In this document: positions 53,042 through 60,720 of the stretch, piece by piece
Position numbering within the stretch: position 1 is the first letter of the stretch
How the letters are laid out: each line of letters begins with the position of its first letter
Assembly (NCBI GenBank): GCA_964581515.1
Contig: CAZOOV010000013.1
Location: forward strand, 1 to 64,000
From: JACJVV01 sp964581515
GTDB lineage: Archaea; Nanobdellota; Nanobdellia; Woesearchaeales; JACJVV01
DNA: 64,000 nucleotides
Reading direction: 5' to 3'
The notes under the pieces: generated by a model
Told to the model about the DNA's origin: nothing
What the model saw: only the letters and a program-made list of their open reading frames with translations
Databases searched by the model: none
Position numbers and translations under genes: made by a program

Positions 53042-53736
53042 GATTTCTCTCTTACAAGATTACATGCATTATGGAGGCTTTCAAATGTTCCTGCATCACT
53101 CCAAAATCCATCTACAAAATTAGCTTTCATCATTCCTTTTTTTATATATGCATTATTTACATCTGTAATCTCAAGCTCTCCTCTTCCTGATGGTTTTAAC
53201 GTTTTAATTATGCTGAAAACTTCATTGTCATAAACATATAATCCAGTTACACAATAATTTGATTTTGGATCTTTAGGTTTTTCTTCTATTGACTTTACAT
53301 CATTTCCATCTAATTCAGCGACGCCGAAACGTTGAGGATCTGGTACTTCTTTTAGAAAAATTATACTTCCTCCATCGTATGATGAGAGATTAAATTTATC
53401 CTCAAATATATTATCTCCTAGTATGACTGCAACTGGTCCATCATCTGCGAAATCTTCTGCAAGGTTTAAGGCTTGTGCAATCCCTCCTGCTTCATCCTGG
53501 ATCTCATAGCTCAATTTTACATTAAATTCCTTTCCTGATCCAAGCAGATTGACAAAATGTCCTGCATGTCCAGGACCTGAAACAATTAATATCTCCTTGA
53601 TTCCCATATTTATTAAAGTTTGCAAAGGAAAATAAATCATAGGTTTGTTATATACTGGGAGCAGATGTTTGTTAGTTACTTTTGTCAATGGCATCATCCT
53701 GCTTCCTGTTCCTCCTGCAAGTATTACTCCTTTCAT
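53026..53736 (-). CDS. rmlA: Glucose-1-phosphate thymidylyltransferase, short form
   Basis: First step of dTDP-L-rhamnose synthesis. 236 residues, about 55 fewer than bacterial RmlA, as in many archaeal members: the C-terminal allosteric extension is reduced. LAGGTGSRMMPLTKVTNKHLLPVYNKPM holds the nucleotide loop, with VILGDNIFED the metal Asp, and EKPKDPKSN the late block. GRGELEITDVN is the substrate block. It is the last gene of the rml operon, 57 bp after rmlD. Confidence 0.93.
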   Translation of the reverse strand: MKGVILAGGTGSRMMPLTKVTNKHLLPVYNKPMIYFPLQTLINMGIKEILIVSGPGHAGHFVNLLGSGKEFNVKLSYEIQDEAGGIAQALNLAEDFADDGPVAVILGDNIFEDKFNLSSYDGGSIIFLKEVPDPQRFGVAELDGNDVKSIEEKPKDPKSNYCVTGLYVYDNEVFSIIKTLKPSGRGELEITDVNNAYIKKGMMKANFVDGFWSDAGTFESLHNACNLVREKSQQLK

Positions 53737-53793
53737 AATATCACCTCTGATAATCTTATGAATTTAGAAATTAAACTTTTGATTTTCATTTTA

Positions 53794-54612
53794 TCATTCC
53801 TCCAGATATGCTTTGAGTGCTTCTTTCCAGCCTCTTATTTTCATTGTCTTATTGTTTTTCAATATGCTAAATCTAGGCCGTTCTGCAGGTCTAGGGAATT
53901 CTTTAGTAGTACATGGATTTATTTTACATTTTGAATTTATATAATCTGAGATTTGCAAGGCAAATTCAAACCATGTACAGGTATCTTCATTGGTGCAATG
54001 ATAGATTCCAAAATCTTTTTTTTCTGTGATGAGGTTTATCATTGCTTTTGCCAAATCTTTAGTGTATGTAGGTTTTCCTTTCTGGTCATCAACTACTTTG
54101 ATCTCGTTTTTTTCTGTTAAGAGTTTTTTCATAGTCTCGACAAAATTCTTACCATTCTTTCCAAAAAGCCAAGATGTCCGTATTATATAATATTTTTCTA
54201 GACTATTAACAATGATGTCTTCACTTTCAGCTTTTGTTTTTCCATAATAATTGATTGGATCTTTTGTGTCATCTTCATTATATTTCTCTTTTTGTCCATT
54301 GAAGACATAATCTGTGCTTATATGCATCAAGGGTATATTGAGTTTTATACAAATCTTTGCAAGATTATTAACTCCTGTAACATTCACTGAAAATGCTAAA
54401 TCTTTTTTTGATTCAGCCTCGTCGACATCAGTGTAGGCAGCACAATTAATTATGATATCTGGTTTATTATCTTCAATCTTATGCATATCTTTAGGGTTTG
54501 TTATATCTATTTCGCCTAGGTCCCATCCAATAATTTCATAATCTGTCTTTTTTAATTCTTTAATCAAGTCTGTTCCTAACATACCTTTATTTCCAATTAC
54601 AAGAATTTTCAT
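53794..54612 (-). CDS. rmlD: dTDP-4-dehydrorhamnose reductase
   Basis: Last step of dTDP-L-rhamnose synthesis. ATG 54612 gives MKILVIGNKGMLGTDL, the standard Rossmann opening, and 272 residues. The upstream 18-residue extension inside rmlB is basic and unlikely. Catalytic Y-x-x-x-K is in YYGKTKAESE, and STDYVFNG precedes it. It overlaps the rmlB stop by 4 bp. Confidence 0.93.
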   Translation of the reverse strand: MKILVIGNKGMLGTDLIKELKKTDYEIIGWDLGEIDITNPKDMHKIEDNKPDIIINCAAYTDVDEAESKKDLAFSVNVTGVNNLAKICIKLNIPLMHISTDYVFNGQKEKYNEDDTKDPINYYGKTKAESEDIIVNSLEKYYIIRTSWLFGKNGKNFVETMKKLLTEKNEIKVVDDQKGKPTYTKDLAKAMINLITEKKDFGIYHCTNEDTCTWFEFALQISDYINSKCKINPCTTKEFPRPAERPRFSILKNNKTMKIRGWKEALKAYLEE

Positions 54613-55604
54613 TTTTGTTTTTCTGTGATGTTTTTTATGGTTTTTTCTTTCAGTGGTTTCCACCACTCTTCGTTCTCTTTATACCATTTTATAGTCTCTT
54701 TCAGGCCTTGTTCAAAATTATGTCTTGGAGACCATCCGAGTTCATTCTTGATTTTGCTGAAGTCAATTGCATATCTGAAATCGTGTCCTTTTCTGTCTTC
54801 TACATGTTCAATCATCTCTTCTCCAACATTGAATTCTGATAATATCATCTCTGTTATCTTTATGTTCTGCATCTCTGCATCTCCGCCTAAACAGTATGTT
54901 TCTCCAAGCTTGCCCTTATGCAGAATAATGTCAACACCTTCATTATGATCGTGCACATGAATCCAATCTCTCACATTTAGTCCTTCTCCATAAACTGGAA
55001 CTTTCTTTCCTTCGATTAAGTTTGTAATGAATAATGGGATTAATTTCTCTGGAAATTGATATGGTCCGTAATTATTTGAGCAGTTTGAGATTGTAATTGG
55101 AAGATCAAAAGTGCTAAAATATGCTCTGACAAGATGATCTGATGCAGCTTTGGATGCTGAATATGGGCTTCTTGGATCATAGGGTGTTTTCTCAGAGAAT
55201 TTTCCTTCAGGACCTAGTTCTCCAAATACTTCATCAGTTGATACATGATGAAATCTTTTTTTCCCATTTCTTAATGCAGCGTCAAGCAATGTGTGCGTAC
55301 CTAACACGTTTGTCCTGACAAATTCATCTGCATGAAGAATACTCCTATCAACATGGCTTTCAGCAGCAAAATGAACTATAGCGTCTACTTCCTTGACTAA
55401 TTCATTGACAAGTTCTTTATTGCAAATATCTCCTTCAACAAATCTGTATCTTGGATTGTCCTTTATAGATGCAAGATTTTCTTCATTTCCTGCGTATGTA
55501 AGCTTATCGAGATTGATTATTTCATAATCTTCATATTTCTCTAGCATGTAAAGGATGAAATTGCTTCCTATGAAACCGCATCCACCTGTAACAAGAATTT
55601 TCAT
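54609..55604 (-). CDS. rmlB: dTDP-glucose 4,6-dehydratase
   Basis: 331 residues. NAD loop TGGCGFIGSNF (7-17), HFAAESHVDRSI, the dehydratase triad in STDEVFGEL, and YSASKAASDHL, with NNYGPYQFPEKLIP as diagnostic block. Makes dTDP-4-keto-6-deoxyglucose. It overlaps rmlC by 4 bp, consistent with one transcript rmlC-B-D-A. Confidence 0.95.
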   Translation of the reverse strand: MKILVTGGCGFIGSNFILYMLEKYEDYEIINLDKLTYAGNEENLASIKDNPRYRFVEGDICNKELVNELVKEVDAIVHFAAESHVDRSILHADEFVRTNVLGTHTLLDAALRNGKKRFHHVSTDEVFGELGPEGKFSEKTPYDPRSPYSASKAASDHLVRAYFSTFDLPITISNCSNNYGPYQFPEKLIPLFITNLIEGKKVPVYGEGLNVRDWIHVHDHNEGVDIILHKGKLGETYCLGGDAEMQNIKITEMILSEFNVGEEMIEHVEDRKGHDFRYAIDFSKIKNELGWSPRHNFEQGLKETIKWYKENEEWWKPLKEKTIKNITEKQK

Positions 55605-56170
55605 TTTTTTACCTCTTCATATATGAAATTATTTTTTGCATCTTTAAATGATGGTAATTTAGAATCTTTTTCTGATACTTTATGCTTAATTTTTGGCCAT
55701 TCAATGCTTATATCTGGATCGTTCCATTTAATCCCTGCTTCGTGTTCTGGACTATATTCTTCAGTTGTCTTATACAGTAATTCGCTATCCTCTTCTAAAG
55801 AAAGAAATCCATGGGCAAATCCAGGTGGTATCCAGAGCATATTCTTATTATCAGCAGATAATACAGCAGAAATCCATTTTCCATAATATGGGGAGTTTTT
55901 TCTTAGGTCTACAGCAACATCAAAGACAGATCCTTTAACGACCCTTATCAGCTTGCCTTGTGCTTTAGGATCTGTTTGATAATGTAATCCTCTAATTATG
56001 CCTTTTTTTGATTTTGAATGGTTATCTTGGATAAAATTATCAGGAATTCCATTTTTCTTAAAGTCTGATGCTTTATATGTCTCCATATAAAAGCCTCTTT
56101 GGTCTGAAAAAACCTTTGGCTTTATTAGGATTACTTCAGGAATTCCAAGTTTTTCGAATTCGAACGGCAT
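55601..56170 (-). CDS. rmlC: dTDP-4-dehydrorhamnose 3,5-epimerase
   Basis: 189 residues of cupin fold. Residues RGLHYQTDPKAQGKLIRV contain the catalytic His region, VDLRKNSPYYGKW and PPGFAHGFLSLEEDSELLYKTTEEYSPEHEAGIKWNDP follow. It is the first gene of the rml operon. The transcript seems leaderless: the shared TATA element is centred 26 nt before its ATG. Confidence 0.95.
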   Translation of the reverse strand: MPFEFEKLGIPEVILIKPKVFSDQRGFYMETYKASDFKKNGIPDNFIQDNHSKSKKGIIRGLHYQTDPKAQGKLIRVVKGSVFDVAVDLRKNSPYYGKWISAVLSADNKNMLWIPPGFAHGFLSLEEDSELLYKTTEEYSPEHEAGIKWNDPDISIEWPKIKHKVSEKDSKLPSFKDAKNNFIYEEVKK

Positions 56171-56192
56171 TTTACAGATAAAATGATAAGTT

Positions 56193-56237
56193 ATTTAAAT
56201 ACTTGGTTATTACTATAGTAATACATGAGTATTACTA
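56193..56237. promoter_or_regulatory. Shared symmetric TATA element and palindromic operator between rmlC and the RHH gene
   Basis: ATTTAAAT at 56193-56200 is its own complement and is centred 26 nt from the rmlC ATG and 28 nt from the ATG of the divergent gene, so one element can drive leaderless transcripts both ways. Next to it, 56208-56223 is a perfect 16-bp palindrome (TATTACTATAGTAATA). A further half-site TATTACTA lies at 56230-56237, exactly 22 bp (two helical turns) from the first and inside the coding start. Confidence 0.7.
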
Positions 56238-57037
56238 AAAGGAACAAGGAGAGGATAAGCATCTCTATAGATCCTGAAACCCTTGCATTGCTTGATAAGA
56301 CTGTAGACGGCGAGATTATAGCATCTAGAAGCGAAGCAGTTGAGAAGATCATCCAGAAATATGTATCTGAGAGTAAAAAATGCGTTATCCTTACTGGCGG
56401 TCCTTCTTCTAATCTTAAGGTAGGTTCAACTTATAGGCCTTTGGTGAAGCTGAAGGATAAGACATTGATTGATATCCTGATAGCAAAAGTGAGAAAAGCA
56501 GGATATGACGATATCATCATAATCGGTTCAAAACAGGTTCTCTCAGAGATATTCAAAGAGCTTGGTGAGACAGGAATAACTTATATTGAAGAAAAAAAAC
56601 ATCTTAATACAGCAAAAACTCTTCAACTTGCAAAAGATATGATCAAGACATCATTCTTATTCATTCCTTGTGATCATTATTTTGAGATTGACCTTAAAGA
56701 GATGGAGAAATATCATAGGCATAATGGAGGCATATGTACGCTAGCTGTTTATTCTGGTACAGAACATGAATGGAAAAAGAGCTCTATTGTCAAGATGCAA
56801 GGCAATACAATCACGGAGTATCTGGAGACTCCAAAATATCTTCAGACCCATCTTACTTCCCTTCTGATAGGGTTTGCTGAACCAGAAATATTTGATATAA
56901 TCCCTTCTGCAGATATATCATACTCTCTTCAGAAAGATGTTTTTCCAGAACTAGTTAAACGAAAGGCACTTATAGGTTATCTTTATTCAGGAAAATGGAA
57001 GAATATTCATTCAAAGGGAGATGTAAACGATATCTGA
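56225..57037 (+). CDS. Ribbon-helix-helix domain fused to a degenerate sugar-nucleotidyltransferase domain
   Basis: 270 residues. Residues about 8-50 are a CopG/MetJ-type RHH: a basic strand RISISIDPETLALLDK, then two helices ending VEKIIQKYV. Residues about 53-265 follow the RmlA/GlmU-like nucleotidyltransferase fold: LTGGPSSNL in place of GGxGTRL, YRPLVKLKDKTLIDIL, CDHYFEID in place of GD, YLETPKYL, and SDxGTFE-like KGDV at the end. The G-T-R and metal residues are altered, so catalysis is doubtful and ligand sensing likely. Divergent from rmlCBDA, with a palindrome at the start codon. I read it as a sugar-nucleotide-responsive repressor of rml and itself. Confidence 0.75.
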   Translation: MSITKRNKERISISIDPETLALLDKTVDGEIIASRSEAVEKIIQKYVSESKKCVILTGGPSSNLKVGSTYRPLVKLKDKTLIDILIAKVRKAGYDDIIIIGSKQVLSEIFKELGETGITYIEEKKHLNTAKTLQLAKDMIKTSFLFIPCDHYFEIDLKEMEKYHRHNGGICTLAVYSGTEHEWKKSSIVKMQGNTITEYLETPKYLQTHLTSLLIGFAEPEIFDIIPSADISYSLQKDVFPELVKRKALIGYLYSGKWKNIHSKGDVNDI

Positions 57038-57064
57038 GAGATCGATCACATAAATTTCTTCATG

Positions 57065-58006
57065 TTAATCATTATATACATTTAATGTGCTTCTTATCAT
57101 ATCTTTAATACTTCTTTTTGGTTTCCATCCTAAGATTCTTTTTGCTAATTTATTTGATGCTACCAATATAGGAGGATCACCCTTTCTATTAGGTCCAAAT
57201 TCATAAGGGAATTTTTTACCATGCACTTGGATGAATGTATCTACAAGTTGCTTTACACTGTATCCTTTTCCACTTCCTATGTTAATTATTCCATCATAGT
57301 CAGTATTGAGCGCTAGAATATGGGCATCTACAAGGTCATTGATATCAATGTAGTCTCTTATGCAAGTGCCATCTTTTGTCTTGTAATCTTTGCCAAATAT
57401 GGTTAATTTTTCCCTCTTTTTTTTAATTACTTCCATGATTATCGGAAATATGTTTCTGGCTTCTGGATCGATATAATTAAGACCGCCATCTCCTGCAACA
57501 TTGAAGTATCTTAATGCTATGTAGTTTATGCCATGTATTTTATTATACCATTCGATTGTTTTTTCCATGATCACTTTTGTATAACCATAATAGTTAATAG
57601 GGGCAGTAGGTGTTGACTCATCTATGATTTTTTTGTTTATCATACCATATACAGCAGCGCTTGAGGAAAAGATTATCTTTTTAATGTTATGTTTGACCAT
57701 ACAGTTGAGGAGATTTATCATGCCTGTTACATTATCTGAGTATTTTACAGCATTTTCCATTGATTCTTCAACAGCTTTGTAAGCAGAGAAATGCATTACA
57801 GCTTCTATCTTATTCTGTCTGAAGATTTTCTCTAATCTCTCTTTGTTTACTAGATCTATCTTATAGAATTTAGCTCTTTTGTCAACAAGGCTTTTTTTCC
57901 CTTTTGATAGATTATCTATTACAATTACAGAATGATTTTTATCTAAAAGTGATTTGACTGCAGTACTGCCTATATAACCTGCCCCACCTGTGACTAATAT
58001 TTTCAT
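57065..58006 (-). CDS. galE: UDP-glucose 4-epimerase
   Basis: Interconverts UDP-Glc and UDP-Gal (or the GlcNAc forms). 313-residue SDR: TGGAGYIGSTAVKSLL (6-21), SSSAAVYG, the Y-x-x-x-K pair in YYGYTK, and RYFNVAGDGG with the substrate-binding Asn. The C-terminal RKGDPPILVASNKLAKRILGWKP is typical. It is convergent with the RHH-fusion gene and ends the glycan island. Confidence 0.93.
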   Translation of the reverse strand: MKILVTGGAGYIGSTAVKSLLDKNHSVIVIDNLSKGKKSLVDKRAKFYKIDLVNKERLEKIFRQNKIEAVMHFSAYKAVEESMENAVKYSDNVTGMINLLNCMVKHNIKKIIFSSSAAVYGMINKKIIDESTPTAPINYYGYTKVIMEKTIEWYNKIHGINYIALRYFNVAGDGGLNYIDPEARNIFPIIMEVIKKKREKLTIFGKDYKTKDGTCIRDYIDINDLVDAHILALNTDYDGIINIGSGKGYSVKQLVDTFIQVHGKKFPYEFGPNRKGDPPILVASNKLAKRILGWKPKRSIKDMIRSTLNVYND

Positions 58007-58107
58007 ATTTCTTGTTATGATACTGATTGTTTTTATACTTTATGCCTTGCATTATTTCCTACTAGCGTAGCAAAAAGTATATATATAAGTTCCCTATTAA
58101 AAAAATC

Positions 58108-58866
58108 ATGGGGAACAAAGATTTTAATGCTTTTATGGATGGTTATATAGACAATATTAGGACTAATGAACCAAAATCTCCTACGCGAGGTTCAAGTAAT
58201 AAGAAAAAGAAGGAAGGGGATGAGAAAGTCCCTTCAGAAGTCAATGCTGATTCAGTATATATCATAAAAAAACCAAAAACATGGTGGATGAATTTTCTTG
58301 AAAAGGTAACTGGTACTGATGAAGAAGATTTTGAAGAAAGGAAAAAAGAAGAAAAGAAGGAATCAGTGGAATCAGAACAACAATTCGAGCAAGAGCTTGA
58401 TGAGATAAAGCATGAAGGAGAAAGAAAAGGTTTTTTTGCAAGGATTTTTGGTTTTTTCCAAAATGATGTGAATGAAGTTTATGAAGATCTTGATGATGAA
58501 CAAAAGGCTGAGGAGATGCCTTATGTGTCTGAAACACATTCAGAAAGCATGGTTGATGATGAGATTGTAGAGAAATCATCATTATGGAGCAAAATTTGCG
58601 GCTTTTTTGGTATTGGTGCAGTAGAGAATTATGATGAAGATGCAGAATCCATAAATGATGGAAGCGCAAAGCCACAGGAAGATAAGTCTATGGAAAAAAT
58701 GATTGAGATGAAGGAAGATATGAAAGATCTTGCTGTAATTGCTACTGCAACTTTCAAAAAACTGCCTAAAGAACAGTTTAAAATGTTTAAAGAATCAGCT
58801 GATTTCAAGAGATTTAAAGAGATTTTAGGAAAACATAACTTAATTAAGGTCAAGGAAAAATCTTAA
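58108..58866 (+). CDS. Acidic protein with three amphipathic Trp/Phe repeats, unknown function
   Basis: 252 residues, soluble, rich in Glu/Asp/Lys. Three similar segments about 50 residues apart follow one pattern, an aromatic amphipathic helix and an acidic turn: KTWWMNFLEKVTGTDEEDFEE (56-76), KGFFARIFGFFQNDVNEVYED (107-127), SSLWSKICGFFGIGAVENYDED (157-178). The linkers look disordered. A helical C-terminal part (about 190-252) ends basic. The helices may lie on the membrane surface. The next gene starts 1 nt after its stop, so it is cotranscribed with a membrane-anchored surface protein. TATA-like AAAAGTATATATATAAG lies just upstream. Confidence 0.65.
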   Translation: MGNKDFNAFMDGYIDNIRTNEPKSPTRGSSNKKKKEGDEKVPSEVNADSVYIIKKPKTWWMNFLEKVTGTDEEDFEERKKEEKKESVESEQQFEQELDEIKHEGERKGFFARIFGFFQNDVNEVYEDLDDEQKAEEMPYVSETHSESMVDDEIVEKSSLWSKICGFFGIGAVENYDEDAESINDGSAKPQEDKSMEKMIEMKEDMKDLAVIATATFKKLPKEQFKMFKESADFKRFKEILGKHNLIKVKEKS

Positions 58867-58867
58867 A

Positions 58868-60166
58868 ATGAGAATATTTACCTTTCTAATTATAGTATCA
58901 TTGCTTTCAGCTTGTGTATTATCGGATATCTCAATTAGTGATACTGAAGAAGAATATAAGATCGGGCAACGTGTTAATTTGACTGTAACACTCGATTATT
59001 CAAGCAATATTTATGGTTTTTTCGCATTGAAACTAATCTGTGATAATTCTGAGATAGAATATTTTAGGATGCCTCTTACAATAGAAGAAGATGAAGAGGT
59101 TGAGATTGTAGCAGCTCCTTTAAGATTATCAAATTCCATGGTAGATGAAAATGATGAATGCCATATCTTGGCGCGTTTTTTTGATCAGGATAATGATGAG
59201 CTTATGGATGAGTTAACAGATCCATTTGAAGTTGTCTCAGGCTTTAATGCAAAGATTGAGCTGAATAAAACAACATATAGTCCTGGTGATACTTTAGTTG
59301 CAGATGTGAAAATAGATATTGATGAAGGAGCTAAGGTAAGAGTAGATATGTTCATAGACAGGAAGATGTCAAACTATGAATCTGAAGAAGGTGAATTTAC
59401 AATCTCTTATATATTACCTTCTAGCGTTAAATCAGGCGAGCAGGAAATATTGTTCCAAATAGAGGATGATTTTGGTAATTTTGATGAGATCGAGAAAGAC
59501 ATCACAGTTTTATCATACCCAAATAGGATAGTTAATATGTTTTCAAGGAAGACTTATTATGCTAACCAGGATGATGAGGAATTTTCATTCAAGCCTGTGC
59601 TTTATGATCAAGGAACAGAGGTGTTTGATGATAAGGCAATACTTGTAAAGGTTGTAGGTCCTGATGGAAAAGAAATTGCATCAGATACTGTGATCTCAAC
59701 AGTGAGATTTACTATTCCTATAACTGTTGATATGAAGCCTGGAACTTATAATGTTGTTTCTGTCTATCAAAACATTGAACAAGAATCAAGCTTTACAGTG
59801 TTGAATGCAGATTATGTTGAGCCTGAAGAGCCTGATATAATCGAGGAAGAAATAATTGATAATGAAAGTGAGTCAAGCGAATCTGAAGAGACTGAAGAGA
59901 TTGATGATAAGGACACTGAAGAAAAGCCTGATGATGGTAAAGGTGTTAATGTATGGAAATGGGCTTTTGGTATTTTAGTACTTTTTATACTGCTTTTTAT
60001 CGCATATTCTTTTGGTAAAGGTTCTAAGAAAAGACATAAGAAAAGCTTGAAGAGTGATAAATTCTACAATATCCATAAGAAGGAAGAGAAAAAGTCAAAG
60101 AAAGAGAAACATCCTAAAGTGTTCAAGGCTAATCCTGATGAGCATGAAGAAGACGAAGAGTTCTGA
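58868..60166 (+). CDS. Secreted COG1361-like protein with C-terminal anchor and lipobox-like N-terminus
   Basis: 432 residues. The signal peptide MRIFTFLIIVSLLSAC ends in a lipobox-like LSAC with Cys16, so lipid attachment is possible. Three Ig-like beta domains follow (about 20-310; openings such as EEYKIGQRVNLTVTL and TTYSPGDTLVADVKI). Then comes an acidic stalk of Glu/Asp/Ser (310-362), a membrane segment at about 364-385 (VWKWAFGILVLFILLFIAYSF), and a basic tail with a final acidic stretch. Its partner upstream may bind the cytoplasmic tail. Function unknown. Confidence 0.75.
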   Translation: MRIFTFLIIVSLLSACVLSDISISDTEEEYKIGQRVNLTVTLDYSSNIYGFFALKLICDNSEIEYFRMPLTIEEDEEVEIVAAPLRLSNSMVDENDECHILARFFDQDNDELMDELTDPFEVVSGFNAKIELNKTTYSPGDTLVADVKIDIDEGAKVRVDMFIDRKMSNYESEEGEFTISYILPSSVKSGEQEILFQIEDDFGNFDEIEKDITVLSYPNRIVNMFSRKTYYANQDDEEFSFKPVLYDQGTEVFDDKAILVKVVGPDGKEIASDTVISTVRFTIPITVDMKPGTYNVVSVYQNIEQESSFTVLNADYVEPEEPDIIEEEIIDNESESSESEETEEIDDKDTEEKPDDGKGVNVWKWAFGILVLFILLFIAYSFGKGSKKRHKKSLKSDKFYNIHKKEEKKSKKEKHPKVFKANPDEHEEDEEF

Positions 60167-60247
60167 TTATCTTTTATTGTTATTTTTATGACTTCTATTT
60201 TTTACAAGATAAATTCTTATAAATTTTGATCATTTTTTCTTATTGAT

Positions 60248-60595
60248 ATGGGAAAGGGATCAAAACTTGTCGGAGCAGGACTTGTGGCAATAGGTGCTGC
60301 AGCATTAAGCGGACTTTATGGTTTGGCTAGAATATGCAAGATAGAACTAAGAGAAATGAAGCATAGGAATGAATTAATTGAAGGTGTTAGATTATATCTA
60401 CGAAAAGCACATGGAGACGATTGGTCAGGATATGATGCACAGGTGGATCTTGCACAAAGAGGAGGTATTGATACTGATTTAATTCTTCATGATCTTCCTT
60501 TATCCTTATATGATGAAAAGTTCTGGAAGAATCCAAGTCTAGAGCAAGCCTTAGAATCCTATCAGGCTGAATATGGCCCTTTGAAAGGCATGTGA
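60248..60595 (+). CDS. Small single-pass membrane protein, unknown
   Basis: 115 residues. One Gly/Ala-rich membrane helix (LVGAGLVAIGAAALSGLYGLARIC, 7-30) is followed by a soluble helical domain (KIELREMKHRNELIEGVRLYLRKAHGDDW...) with conserved-looking aromatic and acidic residues. I recognise no family. The ATG at 60248 follows a TATA-like stretch, ATAAATTTTGATC, about 20-30 bp upstream, so it may be a leaderless, separately transcribed gene. Confidence 0.55.
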   Translation: MGKGSKLVGAGLVAIGAAALSGLYGLARICKIELREMKHRNELIEGVRLYLRKAHGDDWSGYDAQVDLAQRGGIDTDLILHDLPLSLYDEKFWKNPSLEQALESYQAEYGPLKGM

Positions 60596-60671
60596 ATTGT
60601 TTGCTATTTTCTATTCTTATTATGTTATTATGCCATAATCTTAGTTAGAGTTATCATCTTTTCTTTCTTTA

Positions 60672-60700
60672 TTACTATATAATAGTAACATTTATAAAAG
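60672..60700 (+). promoter_or_regulatory. Palindrome and TATA box before the 631-residue unknown protein
   Basis: TTACTAT and ATAGTAA (60672-60678 and 60682-60688) form a perfect dyad with spacer ATA, directly upstream of a TATA box (ATTTATAAAAG, 60690-60700). The ATG at 60721 is about 26 nt beyond the TATA centre, so the mRNA is probably leaderless. The half-site matches that of the RHH gene operator. Confidence 0.5.
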
Positions 60701-60720
60701 ATAAAATCTATGTTAGTCTG

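Noticed and set aside
54613..54666. 18-residue basic extension of RmlD
   Set aside because: The Rossmann strand starts at the internal Met; the extension lies wholly inside rmlB.
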